Assembly: GCF_014647855.1 (NCBI RefSeq)
Contig: NZ_BMPZ01000013.1
Span: forward strand, 1-64,000
Direction of reading: 5' to 3'
DNA: 64,000 nt
From: Shewanella gelidii
Lineage (GTDB): Bacteria; Pseudomonadota; Gammaproteobacteria; Enterobacterales; Shewanellaceae
This document shows positions 54,726-64,000 of this stretch, in pieces (position 1 is the first letter of the stretch; the number at the start of each line of letters is the position of its first letter). Under the pieces are notes generated by a model. It was not told the origin of the DNA. It did no database searches and saw only the letters and a program-made list of their open reading frames with translations. A program made the position numbers and the translations under genes.

Positions 54726-55544
54726 CTATTGCTCGGCGCTAGGGACTTGTCGCCATTCTTCTAAGTAGGCTTGTGTATATTCATTTAATAATTGATTAAC
54801 CCTTTGCCGATAGCGCTCGCTTTGCATCGCTTCTTCAATAGCAGGCAATAAATGATGTAAATTTGAATGATTTGAAATGGATATATGCAAGTTACCAACG
54901 AGGATTGGGGTTGGGAGAATGAGGATTTCGTTTTCAAGCCCCATCATCTCGATCAAAATCCTCGCTGAAAAGCGTCCCATCGGCACAAAATCAACGCGAC
55001 CAGATTGCAGCATTTTCAAACTCTGAGCGGGATCTCGTACTCGAAATATTGCGGCATGTTCATTTAAAAATGTATCAAACGCTTCACCAATACTGACACC
55101 CAGAACCATACCCGCCAATTTACCCTTCAAATCTTGCCATTTTTCGAATTGAAATGTACGCAAGTGGTGGACAAGGACGACTTGGTCATTGTGTCCCATT
55201 GGAGTATCAATAAATGTGGAATAGCTTTCACGGACAGGATTGATAAATGCACAAATATTGATGTCGACTAAACCTTTACCAATATTTCTTTGGCATCGAG
55301 CCCAGGGGCCAACATAGCTGAAATCAACTTCAATGCCTTGCTGCTCGAATAACTCTTGAACAACTTGGGCGCATACTCCTTTTATTTTTCCTTGGCTGAG
55401 CCAGTTCCACGGTGGGTAATCTTGATGACCGCATGCGTTAACCACATGGGCTGCCTGGGCAGTAGGAAGCAGTAAAATCGCCATGACGGCGCCGATAGTC
55501 CAGGGAGCGAGCTTCAGTTTATCGTCCATAAGAAACCATCGCAC
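54726..55544 (-). CDS. periplasmic substrate-binding protein (SBP_bac_3-like)
   Basis: This 272-residue protein has a signal peptide ending near TAQAAHV. A two-lobe solute-binding fold follows: PPWNWLSQGKIKGVCAQVV, the typical binding-site start, and INPVRESYSTF. No ABC permease is adjacent, so it may be an orphan receptor or an amino-acid-binding enzyme-like protein. The ATG at 55529 is an alternative start, but the longer form gives a better signal-peptide charge. Confidence 0.75.
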   Translation of the reverse strand: MRWFLMDDKLKLAPWTIGAVMAILLLPTAQAAHVVNACGHQDYPPWNWLSQGKIKGVCAQVVQELFEQQGIEVDFSYVGPWARCQRNIGKGLVDINICAFINPVRESYSTFIDTPMGHNDQVVLVHHLRTFQFEKWQDLKGKLAGMVLGVSIGEAFDTFLNEHAAIFRVRDPAQSLKMLQSGRVDFVPMGRFSARILIEMMGLENEILILPTPILVGNLHISISNHSNLHHLLPAIEEAMQSERYRQRVNQLLNEYTQAYLEEWRQVPSAEQ

Positions 55545-55687
55545 TTTAAGTGGATAAGTCCAGGCAGTATTTAAACTGTCCTTGTCGGTTTTATGAGTAT
55601 AGACGAGAAGGGCGATAAAACTAAATGGCTGAGCCTATTCACTTATAAAGCGATTAGACCCAGCCACAGAATGATCGATTGGGAATG

Positions 55688-57124
55688 CTATTTTTTCGAC
55701 TTTGCGAGCATTTTTCTAGTGACCACAATCATGCTGGTAAGAATTATAGAGCAAAGGATTAAGCCAACAGCTAGCGTTACATTTTGTAATGATGTCGGGT
55801 CGACTGCGAGCATGCCGCCAAGTCCTACCATCATAATACCTGACATGAGTTTCAGTGTTTGACCTTCTTTTTCGGTCAGTTTTCGTTTCCCTAGCGTTAG
55901 TGAGAAAACAATAACGATAATAGCCAGTGGAATGACGTATACAACATTATACAGCACTAGATAGAGGTAGCGTTCTAGATCCGGAAGCTCATGCATAGCT
56001 AAGACACTGGTATAGATCATCGGAAACCCAGCAGTACACAAGAGTTCATAGGCGTTTGCCAAAATGGCCAGAACAGTGGTTCCAAATATCATTGCTGCCA
56101 TACTACTGGCGCTTGAGAGTTTCCCCATGCGTTTGATAAGCCCAGTTCGGTTTTCTGCTGACATGGATAGGGAAACTTCGCCCTTGGTAAAGAAATATTC
56201 TTTGATATTAATTGAGCCAGCCACGAGCGCGAGTAAACCTGCGCCTAAAATAATGAGCCCGCCATCGCTTCCTGCACCGAGTAGTTCAAACATGTTCAGC
56301 CATGCGGTCATAAATAGGAAGTAAATGAAGCCGGAGAAAAATACGAAGATGCCGCCCACAATCAACATTCGAGTACGACTTTTTGCATTGACCATGATGG
56401 ACAACAAGAAAAGCAAGACGAAGAATGCACATGGGTTAAAAGCATCGACACCACCCAATACCACGGTGAGTAGAGGTAAGGAGAGAGTTTCTGGGGTTAC
56501 GACACCAACTAGGGGCAGTTCGATAGGTTGTACATCTGACGTGGCTTCAATTTCGGTTGTGACACCAATGTCGCAGGTGCCATCATCGGAGCCACCGTCA
56601 CTCGCACCGCAGGTTTCAAATAGCGGTAAGGCATCAGGATCTGCTGCAGCGGCCGCTGGTATGTCTGACTCAGCAGCGAGTTGCCCCCCTAGTGACTGAT
56701 AGCATGACTTCAAGCGGTTTAATAAAAACTGACCCGTGACAGCCTCGCTGCTATATCCCACGACTGCTTTTTCACAGCTAGCCATATAAGGCACGGAGCG
56801 TGCCTCTGAGCCAGTTTGTTCGGCAATTTTTTTCCACTTTGTAAGAGATTCTTTCTCTGAGACCACATAGGAATGCAACTCAATCCAAGGATACTTTTTA
56901 GGTAACGAGTCAATAAATGGGTGTGCTTGTGCACAGTGGGGACAGGTTTTAGACCAAAAGAAATATAGCTTAACTTTTAAGTTGCCTTCAGCATCAATGT
57001 AATGCCAAGTCGTGTCTTGCGCAGCCGTTGTGTTTGCCGGCGTGCTTGGCTCAGAGGCAAAAGAGCCCCATGAAGTAAACGTCATCAAAGTGATGAAGAA
57101 AATAGATAGGATTTTATTTGTCAT
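55688..57124 (-). CDS. thioredoxin-DsbD/CcdA-like fusion membrane protein
   Basis: This is a 478-residue protein. A signal peptide (about 1-25) is followed by a periplasmic thioredoxin-like domain with CPHC (about residue 64), an acidic Ser/Asp/Cys linker and a CcdA/DsbD-type membrane domain of about six helices (about 235-475). The membrane domain has FNPCAFFVLLFLL and LLCTAGFPMIY, which supply the paired Cys of electron-transfer DsbD proteins. The start is ATG at 57124 with GGGGGA upstream. The domain order is reversed compared with DsbD. The substrate is unknown. Confidence 0.8.
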   Translation of the reverse strand: MTNKILSIFFITLMTFTSWGSFASEPSTPANTTAAQDTTWHYIDAEGNLKVKLYFFWSKTCPHCAQAHPFIDSLPKKYPWIELHSYVVSEKESLTKWKKIAEQTGSEARSVPYMASCEKAVVGYSSEAVTGQFLLNRLKSCYQSLGGQLAAESDIPAAAAADPDALPLFETCGASDGGSDDGTCDIGVTTEIEATSDVQPIELPLVGVVTPETLSLPLLTVVLGGVDAFNPCAFFVLLFLLSIMVNAKSRTRMLIVGGIFVFFSGFIYFLFMTAWLNMFELLGAGSDGGLIILGAGLLALVAGSINIKEYFFTKGEVSLSMSAENRTGLIKRMGKLSSASSMAAMIFGTTVLAILANAYELLCTAGFPMIYTSVLAMHELPDLERYLYLVLYNVVYVIPLAIIVIVFSLTLGKRKLTEKEGQTLKLMSGIMMVGLGGMLAVDPTSLQNVTLAVGLILCSIILTSMIVVTRKMLAKSKK

Positions 57125-57328
57125 AGTGTCCCCCACCAAATGTGGGTAAATCAGAGAAAAATTATGGAAGATTAGAGGGTTACACTTTACCTAGAACTGG
57201 CTTAAATTTGGCTTAATAATCGCCTAGATGGGGCAAGATTTAGTCATTTTTGTGCGCTAGATCGTCTTAAAAGAGCAAAATGTTTTCTGCTTGATGGTAT
57301 TCATCTGTGGCGGCTTTATAAAGACTAG

Positions 57329-57778
57329 CTACTTGATGCGTATATTTAAATTTTCTACTGCTGCCAACATGCCTGACGGTAAAGCGCTGTTGTGGCACAG
57401 CTGAATCGTGACACTACGATCACTAATCGCACTTGCGGTATTGATCTGGCTAACAATTGGAGTACTCGATAGTTGAGTCGCGAGATAATCTTTGACGCGA
57501 GAGATACGACGATCAGCAAGCCAGCGATTATACTTAAAAGATTCTTGATCAAGGCTGGCTTGGTTAAGTTTGTATTCTAATACAAAAACAGGATCTTCTT
57601 GCTCTGCGACAGCCGACTTCTCGATAAATTGCTGGAGTAGGGTATCAAGCTGTTGCGTAGAAAGGGAGTTAAAGTAAGAGCTATTTTGATTAAAGCTCAC
57701 TTGAGTTAGCTCTGTTTTCATTTCACACCAAGCAAAGGTGTTACAACTAAAAAGTAAACAGAAAACTAACAATCTCAT
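57329..57778 (-). CDS. secreted protein with weak OmpA-like features
   Basis: This 149-residue protein has a signal peptide (about 1-18, MRLLVFCLLFSCNTFAWC). Its middle segment FKYNRWLADRRISRVKDYLA recalls the OmpA C-terminal fold. Unpaired and paired cysteines are present. No firm function. I use the ATG at 57778, with AAGGA about eight bases upstream; the ATG at 57787 is too close to it. Confidence 0.6.
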   Translation of the reverse strand: MRLLVFCLLFSCNTFAWCEMKTELTQVSFNQNSSYFNSLSTQQLDTLLQQFIEKSAVAEQEDPVFVLEYKLNQASLDQESFKYNRWLADRRISRVKDYLATQLSSTPIVSQINTASAISDRSVTIQLCHNSALPSGMLAAVENLNIRIK

Positions 57779-58034
57779 TGGCGCCATCCTTGCTGCAACA
57801 TATAAAACTTAAGTACTAAAATAATTGCTTTACTTAATAAAATCAAATTTTTGTAGTGAACAGACTTAGTTGTTTATCACAAAATTCGTTTATATTTTCG
57901 ACAACCGTTTAAAGAAAGACTTAATTGATTGATGTGACGGTATAAATTAGTTATTTCTGATTTAAAATGTCAATATATTGCGTTCAAAATACCGAGCAGC
58001 ACTAGAACTTGATATATCCATGACTTGCAAGGTA

Positions 58035-58048
58035 TATTGCGCGCAATA
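58035..58048. promoter_or_regulatory. palindromic operator upstream of ohrR
   Basis: TATTGCGCGCAATA is a perfect 14-bp palindrome, 18 bp before the ohrR ATG. A partial copy (TATATTGCG) lies near 57974. This is the expected place for autoregulation by OhrR. Confidence 0.6.
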
Positions 58049-58065
58049 CAATTGTGAGGGTTAAT

Positions 58066-58515
58066 ATGACACAGCCACCCAAATCGAGCCTCTGTTTAGA
58101 GGAGCAAGTTTGTTTTTCAGTCTACAGCGCCGCGAATGCGATGGTTAGGGCTTATCGACCTTTATTGCAGCAATTGGATCTTACCTATCCGCAATATTTG
58201 GTCATGTTAGTTTTATGGCAGCACCAAGGGATCAGCGTGAAGACCTTAGGTGAAAAGTTACATTTAGACTCCGGCACATTAACGCCGCTTCTTAAGCGTT
58301 TAGCGGCAAAAGAGTTGGTGATTCGTGGTCGCAGCGAAACCGATGAGCGCGTCCGTGTTTTGCATTTAACTGATGCTGGTATTGCGTTGAAAGAAAAGGC
58401 GCAAGCCGTTCCTAAAGCTATGTTATGTCAAGCGGGTGGGGATTTAGAAGCGCTCCAGCAATTAAAGGCGCTTTGCGAACAAACGCTTGTCCACCTGCAA
58501 GCTAAAGAACCCTAA
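58066..58515 (+). CDS. ohrR: organic hydroperoxide sensor OhrR (MarR family)
   Basis: This 149-residue winged-helix repressor senses organic peroxides by cysteine oxidation. The reactive Cys16 lies in EEQVCFSVYS, as in OhrR. Cys121 and Cys137 near the C-terminus would fit a two-Cys mechanism. The wing region is LKRLAAKELVIRGRSETDER. The ATG at 58066 is preceded by GAGGG. No ohr gene is adjacent, so the usual target is elsewhere or the neighbouring oxidoreductase is the target. Confidence 0.88.
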   Translation: MTQPPKSSLCLEEQVCFSVYSAANAMVRAYRPLLQQLDLTYPQYLVMLVLWQHQGISVKTLGEKLHLDSGTLTPLLKRLAAKELVIRGRSETDERVRVLHLTDAGIALKEKAQAVPKAMLCQAGGDLEALQQLKALCEQTLVHLQAKEP

Positions 58516-58859
58516 AAAACCATTTGCTCTTTTATTGAATGCTCGGCCTGTTGCACAAGACATTTTGATGATTTATTAGTACAAGGCGTGAGCACCATTT
58601 CGGCGGGGGGGGGGGCTAGAGCTGCAATCGAGTTGATTATTTATGTTGCCGCCCGATATTAACCCTGTGAAAAGGTGTTTGAACCTTTTGGCTGCGAATT
58701 CGTATAAGCACTTCAATAGATAGCGACTTGTCAGCGAACATTAAATAGATGAATAACTTGGCAGAATGCAAGTTCTTGCCGCGTTATCGTCACAACAATG
58801 GTCGGCATTAATCAGCATTGATTGGTCATGCCTGCGCATTTACTTAAACTTGAGGGGAT
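58516..58859. other. intergenic region with an 11-base poly-G tract
   Basis: No gene is supported. G11 at 58605-58615 is the longest homopolymer I noticed in the window. It lies between ohrR and the GlpD-like gene. A start-like AGGGGATATG precedes 58860. Confidence 0.5.
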
Positions 58860-60053
58860 ATGAAAACGGTTGATGTTGTAGTCGTCGGCGGGGGAATTAA
58901 TGGGGTTGGTGTAGCCCAAGCGCTTGCTATTGCGGGTTTTTCAGTAACTTTGTTAGAAAAAAATCAAATTGGCAAGGAGACGTCGGCTAACTCAAGTAAA
59001 TTGATCCATGGCGGTTTGCGTTACCTTGAATCAGGTCATTTGCAAATGGTTCGCTCGTCGTTAGAGCAACGAGAGCAACTGCTAAAATTAGCCCCAGATT
59101 TAGTTCATCCTGTTGCATTTTATATACCGGTTTATCGCAACCACCGAAGGGGGGCGCATAAGATCCGGGCCGGCTTAAGCTTATATTCCATGCTGAGCTT
59201 GAAATCTGCGTATCGAACTTTCAAGTCAGTTCCTAGAGTTTATTGGAGTCAAATTAAAGGGCTGAAATTGCAAGGTTTGCAAGCTGTGTTTCAATATTGG
59301 GACGCCCAAACTGATGATTTTGCACTGACTTTATCGGTGGCACAATCAAGTATAAAATATGGTGCGAACTGTGTTGAGCTGGCAAACATTCAAGATATAT
59401 CGCTGGTGGCGTCAGGCTATCAAATCAACTATCAGGTTCGTGGCAAAAATGAACAAGTGCGTGCTGCAGCAGTCGTTAATGCTGCAGGCCCTTGGGTCAA
59501 TGACTGTCTCGCTCTGTTGCGTCCGGCTGTGAAGCCACAAAACATTTCTTGGGTTCAAGGCTCTCATTTACTCATTGACCTTCCTGCACCTCAGGGGGTG
59601 ATATATTTGGAGTCTCATTTGGACCCCCGAGTGGTTTTTGTCATGCCATGGCAAGGAAAAACCTTAATCGGTACCACTGAGCTTGAACTTTGTCATATGC
59701 CGGAGAAACCACAGGTTACTGAGCGGGAAATTGAATATCTTCTTGCAATATATGTGCATTATTTTGACACAGGGTTAAACAAAACCGAGTTAGCATCGAA
59801 GATAATTGATACGTATTGTGGTGTGAGGGTTTTACCAGCTGGCCGAGGGAATGCGTTTTCTAAACACAGAGAGGTGGTGATTGCTCAAGCAGAACATCAA
59901 CCCCGATTTATCACAATTTATGGCGGTAAACTTACAGCATATAGAACTACAGCACAGCAAGTGCTATCTGCAGTTCAACAGCAGCTAGGCGCTCGTGTTG
60001 CTCAAGCTGATTATGAGTCTGTCACACTCCAGACGCCGAATACACCCAGATAG
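58860..60053 (+). CDS. FAD-dependent oxidoreductase, GlpD-like
   Basis: This 397-residue flavoprotein has the FAD motif VVVGGGINGVGVAQAL at the N-terminus, then TSANSSKLIHGGLRYL and VVNAAGPWVND, as in aerobic glycerol-3-phosphate dehydrogenase. It is about 100 residues shorter than GlpD and lacks its C-terminal domain, so the substrate may differ. The ATG at 58860 has GAGGGG about five bases upstream. Confidence 0.78.
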   Translation: MKTVDVVVVGGGINGVGVAQALAIAGFSVTLLEKNQIGKETSANSSKLIHGGLRYLESGHLQMVRSSLEQREQLLKLAPDLVHPVAFYIPVYRNHRRGAHKIRAGLSLYSMLSLKSAYRTFKSVPRVYWSQIKGLKLQGLQAVFQYWDAQTDDFALTLSVAQSSIKYGANCVELANIQDISLVASGYQINYQVRGKNEQVRAAAVVNAAGPWVNDCLALLRPAVKPQNISWVQGSHLLIDLPAPQGVIYLESHLDPRVVFVMPWQGKTLIGTTELELCHMPEKPQVTEREIEYLLAIYVHYFDTGLNKTELASKIIDTYCGVRVLPAGRGNAFSKHREVVIAQAEHQPRFITIYGGKLTAYRTTAQQVLSAVQQQLGARVAQADYESVTLQTPNTPR

Positions 60054-60356
60054 ACTTTCCAATCAAGTAAATTCAAGTAAACGTAGAAATAGTGATTTAC
60101 ATCAATAAAGTTATGCCTCTCTGTGCCGATAAGCTGCATTAGAAGACTCCTCAATCTATTGAGCGATAACAGGTTATGCAAAAATCGATAGCAACACTTG
60201 TGTATATTTGATCTTGATTACACTTTTGTCGATTAGATGAGCGATTAGATAGTTTTGGTTATCTATAGACAGCTGCTTGTCTTAACCTATACTCAACAGG
60301 GAAGGAAGAAAAATCTAGGAATAGGGAGTCTAAGTCATTAACGTGAGGGTGAGTAG
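60054..60356. other. regulatory region upstream of the chemotaxis receptor gene
   Basis: No gene is supported. GTGATTTACATCAA at 60092-60105 is an FNR-like site (9 of 10 consensus bases) and TTTGATCTTGATTACA at 60207-60222 is CRP-like (13 of 16). Confidence 0.5.
60207..60222. promoter_or_regulatory. candidate CRP site upstream of the MCP gene
   Basis: TTTGATCTTGATTACA matches TGTGATCTAGATCACA at 13 of 16 positions, 135 bp before the MCP start. Spacing is compatible with activation, but no promoter elements were assigned. Confidence 0.4.
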
Positions 60357-62021
60357 ATGTCTAATCTGGGTATGCGTAACAAACTGCTAGCATTAGCTTT
60401 GTTGCCGCTGGTTATCATATTAACTGTGATAATGGGTATTTCTTACAACGTGCAATCTGATGCCATAGAAGCAGATATTGCCGTTTTTAGGGAAAAACTA
60501 GTTGATGAGCGTAAGCAGCAGCTCAGAGAGGCAACGGAAATTGCCGAAGAAATCGTTAATTATCAATTGAGTTTAGGTGACAAAGGTGATGTAAACGCGG
60601 CTTTAAGAAAAGCAACGTTTGGTAAAGCCGGTTACTTTTACATTTACAATACACAAGGTGTGAATGTCTTTCACGCGCTAAAGCCTTCACTCGAAGGAAA
60701 AAGCTTAATGGGGCTCACTGATCCCAAAGGTAATAAAATTATTGTCGGCCTACTTGAAGCTGCCAAGCGTGGTGATGGCTTATTTACATACTATTATCAA
60801 AAACCTGGTACCGATAAACTGATTGAAAAATTAGGGTATGCCATCATCGTACCGAACACTGAATGGATGTTAGGAACGGGCGCCTATGTTGATGATATCG
60901 ATGCGGTGATTGACGAGTATCGAATGGAGTCTGAAGACAAAATGGCTGAGAACGCCATGTGGATTTTCCTTGTTTCATTAGTCTTATCCATTGCAACAAT
61001 GATCGTAATTGTTGTCGTTGCGACGAAGATGGTTACACCAGTGCGATTGATGGCTGAAAAACTGGATGACATTGCCCAAGGTGAAGGTGATTTGACCAAG
61101 CGTTTAACGGTTAACGGTAATGACGAAATAGCTCATCTTGGCAAGGCATTCAATTTATTTGTAGAGAAGCTACAAAACACGATTAAAGATGTGGCAAGCG
61201 CTACAAATGAAGTAAAAACAGGGGCATCAGATATCCATGGTCAAGCCCAAATTATGGTTGAGCAGCTCATCAATCATAATAATGAAACTGATCAAGTGGT
61301 TACAGCAATTACTGAAATGTCATCAACCGCGAGTGAAGTCGCCATGAATACCACGCAGGTTGCCGAAGCGACTCAAGCGGCGACATTAGATGTGGTGAAG
61401 GCTCAGGAATGTGTGGATACGTCTTTAACTGAAATCTCAGGTTTGATGACGGAGATTAACAGTGCCGCGAGTGATATTCAGTCCTTAAGTGAGCAGTCTC
61501 AAAAAATTAATAATGTCCTAACCGTTATTGGTGGTATTGCTGAGCAAACCAACTTGTTGGCTTTGAATGCTGCCATTGAAGCGGCGCGTGCAGGTGAGCA
61601 AGGGCGTGGTTTTGCGGTTGTTGCGGATGAAGTGAGAAACTTAGCAAGTCGTACTCAAGCCAGTACGCTAGAAATTAATGAAATGCTGACAGAACTACAT
61701 AAGTTGGTATCGCAAGCGGTATCAGCGATGGAAGAAAGCCAGCAGAGTTGTGGCCGCTCGGTCGATTCTTCTCGAGCGATTTCTGATAGTCTTGGTTCTG
61801 TAACTTCTGCGGTTACTGCGATTAACGATATGAGCACGCAAATCGCAACGGCGGCGACCGAGCAAAGCTCAGTTACCGAAGAAATTAATCGTAATGTTTA
61901 CGCGATTCAAGAGATCGTTAATGATTTAACGCAATCAAGTGAAGGTGCGGCCGGTATTAGCCAAACCGTTTCTCGAGAAGGGGAAAACTTGAGTAAGCTA
62001 GTTAACCAGTTCAAGGTCTAA
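60357..62021 (+). CDS. methyl-accepting chemotaxis protein
   Basis: This 554-residue chemoreceptor has TM helices at about 10-30 and 200-222 flanking a periplasmic single-Cache domain (about 35-195, with [21 protein letters not shown]). HAMP follows, then a signalling domain with the hairpin tip [20 protein letters not shown]. It lacks a terminal CheR-binding pentapeptide. The ligand is probably a small organic acid, as common for Cache receptors; this is inference. The gene is monocistronic with a terminator. Confidence 0.92.
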   Translation: MSNLGMRNKLLALALLPLVIILTVIMGISYNVQSDAIEADIAVFREKLVDERKQQLREATEIAEEIVNYQLSLGDKGDVNAALRKATFGKAGYFYIYNTQGVNVFHALKPSLEGKSLMGLTDPKGNKIIVGLLEAAKRGDGLFTYYYQKPGTDKLIEKLGYAIIVPNTEWMLGTGAYVDDIDAVIDEYRMESEDKMAENAMWIFLVSLVLSIATMIVIVVVATKMVTPVRLMAEKLDDIAQGEGDLTKRLTVNGNDEIAHLGKAFNLFVEKLQNTIKDVASATNEVKTGASDIHGQAQIMVEQLINHNNETDQVVTAITEMSSTASEVAMNTTQVAEATQAATLDVVKAQECVDTSLTEISGLMTEINSAASDIQSLSEQSQKINNVLTVIGGIAEQTNLLALNAAIEAARAGEQGRGFAVVADEVRNLASRTQASTLEINEMLTELHKLVSQAVSAMEESQQSCGRSVDSSRAISDSLGSVTSAVTAINDMSTQIATAATEQSSVTEEINRNVYAIQEIVNDLTQSSEGAAGISQTVSREGENLSKLVNQFKV

Positions 62022-62052
62022 CCCTGATCATGTAAATGGTTATGATGAATTG

Positions 62053-62082
62053 AAAAGCCAACCCAATGGGTTGGCTTTTTTG
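62053..62082 (+). terminator. rho-independent terminator of the MCP gene
   Basis: AAAGCCAACC/GGTTGGCTTT with loop CAATG and T6. Confidence 0.9.
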
Positions 62083-62452
62083 TGTAATAAAGAGTGACTT
62101 CTACTCTAAACGGTATTGCTGAGTTTTGTTTTGAAACGCTCGTGCTGCAGAAAGAGGGCGTCGATAGCAAGGTCTATTCGCAAAGGGGGGCTTAGCGATT
62201 GTTTTGTTTTTTGAGTCATTACTGTAACATTGCTGGGGTTATTTTAGCCCCAGAGGGAAGGAGCGGAAGCTCATGCTAATGAGGCTCCGAATCGATGGCT
62301 AGATTGTCCAGCGTACAACCTAACAGGACAAACGTTCAGTTATACGAATTGCCGACATACGAAGCCTACAGCGTAAAAGATGAGTGCATAAATTGAATCT
62401 AGTGTTATTCAACCCTTGGTGTTTTTTCTGAAAGAGAGCAATGAATAAGGCT
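62083..62452. other. intergenic region between the MCP gene and bamD
   Basis: No gene, RNA or repeat was recognised here. Confidence 0.5.
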
Positions 62453-62480
62453 CAAAAAAAAGCACGCGTGAGCGTGCTTT
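62453..62480 (-). terminator. rho-independent terminator of bamD
   Basis: AAAGCACGC/GCGTGCTTT with loop GTGA; the minus-strand side carries T8. It lies about 70 bp past the bamD stop. Confidence 0.85.
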
Positions 62481-62548
62481 CATATAATACCCTTTTAAGC
62501 TCAAGTTGATGCTAGTGCTCTTATCGAGTTGAGTCTGGAATACGGCGA

Positions 62549-63292
62549 TTAGCCATAGTTGCGATCATATACGGCTTGTGCATTCTGTTTGAGCGTTTTT
62601 TGGCCAAGCTCGTCATAGGATTGGATCATAATCTCAAGCGCACGTTTGACCGAAGTGGTTTGCGGAAATGATTCCATAACATGCTGAGCTCTTACTGCCG
62701 CAGCGCTCCAAGCATGGATCTTAATGTAGTATTCAGCGACTTTGATTGAATAGCCAGCAAGTCTATTTTTTAATGCTATCATGCGCTTTTGAGCATCAGC
62801 AGCATATTTACTGTTTGGGTGCAGCTTAATGAGTCGCTCAAAATCTTTAAAAGCATTTAATGCATTTTGTGGATCTCGATCCGTGCGGTCAATATCAAGC
62901 ATATCGTGGAATAAATATGCATCAGCTTGCATGTTCACGAGGCCGCGCATGTAGTAGACATAATCAACGTCAGGGTGTGTCGGATTTAAGCGAATAAAAC
63001 GATCGATATTTGCGAGACCTGATGCAACATCTTCGAGCTTGTAATAAGCGTAAATTAAGTCGAGTTGTACTTGAGTTTTGTGAGGACCAAATGGGTATCT
63101 TGAGTCTAAAGCTTCCAGATTTCGGATAGCTTTAGAGAAATTGCCAAGTTCCATGGATGTTCTTGCTTGGGCATAAAGAGCTTCTGGCGATTTTTTTTGA
63201 ATTTCTAAATCGTCCTCAACAACGCTGCTACTACAAGCAGTTACAGCGATTGTGAGTAGAGCAATAGTGGCTACTTTGGCAAATTTATACAT
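62549..63292 (-). CDS. bamD: outer membrane protein assembly factor BamD
   Basis: This 247-residue lipoprotein of the BAM complex has lipobox VTAC with Cys20. Tetratricopeptide-like helices follow, with YAQARTSMELGNFSKAI, RYPFGPHKTQVQLDLIYAYYK and PNSKYAADAQKRMIALKN. I use the ATG at 63292, which gives a normal lipoprotein signal peptide; the upstream 63358 start adds an extra 22 residues. It is divergent from rluD, as in other gammaproteobacteria. Confidence 0.93.
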   Translation of the reverse strand: MYKFAKVATIALLTIAVTACSSSVVEDDLEIQKKSPEALYAQARTSMELGNFSKAIRNLEALDSRYPFGPHKTQVQLDLIYAYYKLEDVASGLANIDRFIRLNPTHPDVDYVYYMRGLVNMQADAYLFHDMLDIDRTDRDPQNALNAFKDFERLIKLHPNSKYAADAQKRMIALKNRLAGYSIKVAEYYIKIHAWSAAAVRAQHVMESFPQTTSVKRALEIMIQSYDELGQKTLKQNAQAVYDRNYG

Positions 63293-63413
63293 ACTTGATA
63301 TCAATTCTTTTAAGTTAATAGTTATGAAACGTTTCATTTCACTATAAAATAGAAACATCCGATTGTAACAGATAGCAAAAATTATTGGACCCTTAAACGC
63401 GGGTACGGTTCAT

Positions 63414-64000
63414 ATGACACAAGAGATTAATCTAAAAAGCGAGATTTCAGCAACACAAACCGGCCAAAGATTAGACCAAGCTTTGGCAGAATTGTTCCCT
63501 GACTATTCCCGTACACGCATCAAAGAATGGATACTGTCTGATTGCATCAAAGTCGATGGTAGAGTAGTAAATAAGCCTCGCGAAAAGGTTTATGAGTTGC
63601 AACAGATTTTGGTTCAGGCTCAAATTGAAGAAGAGGTTGTAGCTAAAGCTGAAGCGATTGATCTTAATATCGTGTTTGAAGATGAACATATATTGGTGAT
63701 TAATAAACAAGCTGGCTTAGTTGTGCACCCCGGAGCTGGGAATGCTGATGGGACATTGCTCAATGCGTTACTCCATCATTGCCCTGAAATAGAGCATGTG
63801 CCAAGAGCGGGTATCGTGCACCGTTTAGACAAAGATACCACTGGTTTAATGGTTGTTGCTAAAACCGTGGAGGCGCAAACCCATCTAGTATCAGCTTTGC
63901 AAGCCCGTGATATTACGCGTGAGTATGAAGCCATTGTCATTGGAACGATGACCGCCGGTGGTGTAGTGGATGAGCCCATTTCTCGTCACCCAACCCAGCG
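63414..64000 (+). CDS. rluD: 23S rRNA pseudouridine(1911/1915/1917) synthase RluD, partial
   Basis: The reading frame starts at the ATG at 63414 and is open to the window end, so only the first 195 residues are seen. An S4 RNA-binding domain (about 15-75, GQRLDQALAELFPDYSRTR) is followed by the catalytic domain with HRLDKDTTGLMVVAKT (Asp near 142). The divergent bamD is the conserved neighbour that favours RluD over RluC. Confidence 0.92.
   Translation, partial: MTQEINLKSEISATQTGQRLDQALAELFPDYSRTRIKEWILSDCIKVDGRVVNKPREKVYELQQILVQAQIEEEVVAKAEAIDLNIVFEDEHILVINKQAGLVVHPGAGNADGTLLNALLHHCPEIEHVPRAGIVHRLDKDTTGLMVVAKTVEAQTHLVSALQARDITREYEAIVIGTMTAGGVVDEPISRHPTQ

Overview
The window looks like chromosomal DNA of a marine gammaproteobacterium of the Alteromonadales/Shewanella/Vibrio type. 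This rests on gene content and order: ArcA, AsnC, SrmB next to TrmN6, xerD-dsbC-recJ, cysJIH, bamD divergent from rluD, ToxR-like regulators, a GlyGly-CTERM protease and VCR-like integron attC sites. No rRNA, tRNA, CRISPR array, prophage or complete insertion sequence was seen.

Left edge (1-4155), accessory DNA. Positions 1-796 hold two copies of a hairpin-rich element offset by 476 bp; the first 126 bp are identical. No convincing protein is encoded there, and a large structured RNA is possible. Two integron gene cassettes follow, each delimited by complementary core sites. Cassette 1 (1026-2789) carries a CD-NTase (cGAS-like) gene overlapping a four-TM membrane protein gene, which looks like a minimal type I CBASS anti-phage module. 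Cassette 2 (2790-4155) carries a DUF3644-like protein with an N-terminal helix-turn-helix and an RNKIEH motif of HEPN-RNase type. Cassette polarity puts the integrase to the left, outside the window. The degenerate last core site suggests that this is the distal end of the array.

Core region 4156-16000: an isochorismatase-family hydrolase; glnK-amtB behind an NtrC site and a sigma54-like promoter; two paralogous ToxR-like/ToxS-like gene pairs flanking a Tat-exported diheme split-Soret-like cytochrome and a Pro-rich lipoprotein; a two-TM protein of unknown function; and a PAS-PAS sensor whose GGDEF domain is degenerate.

Core region 16100-33400: a radical SAM protein, an RND efflux pump (permease plus adaptor), srmB and trmN6, a BrnQ-type transporter behind a consensus TyrR box, xerD, dsbC, recJ, an LpxL-type acyltransferase divergent from hldE, a HELGH protein and a TetR regulator.

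Core region 33700-64000: the sulfate assimilation genes cysJIH; arcA; a DUF3293 protein; a lysine riboswitch controlling lysC and a coupled desuccinylase/aspartoacylase-family gene; a large secreted subtilase with a GlyGly-CTERM tail; asnC; rluA; small membrane proteins and a methyltransferase; ldhA; a spermidine-synthase-like protein; ahpC-ahpF; a periplasmic binding protein; a thioredoxin-DsbD-like fusion; ohrR; a GlpD-like FAD oxidoreductase; a methyl-accepting chemotaxis protein; bamD; and the start of rluD, cut by the window edge.

Most transcription units end in clear rho-independent terminators, several of them bidirectional. All assignments come from reading the sequence and from recalled family features; no database search was run.
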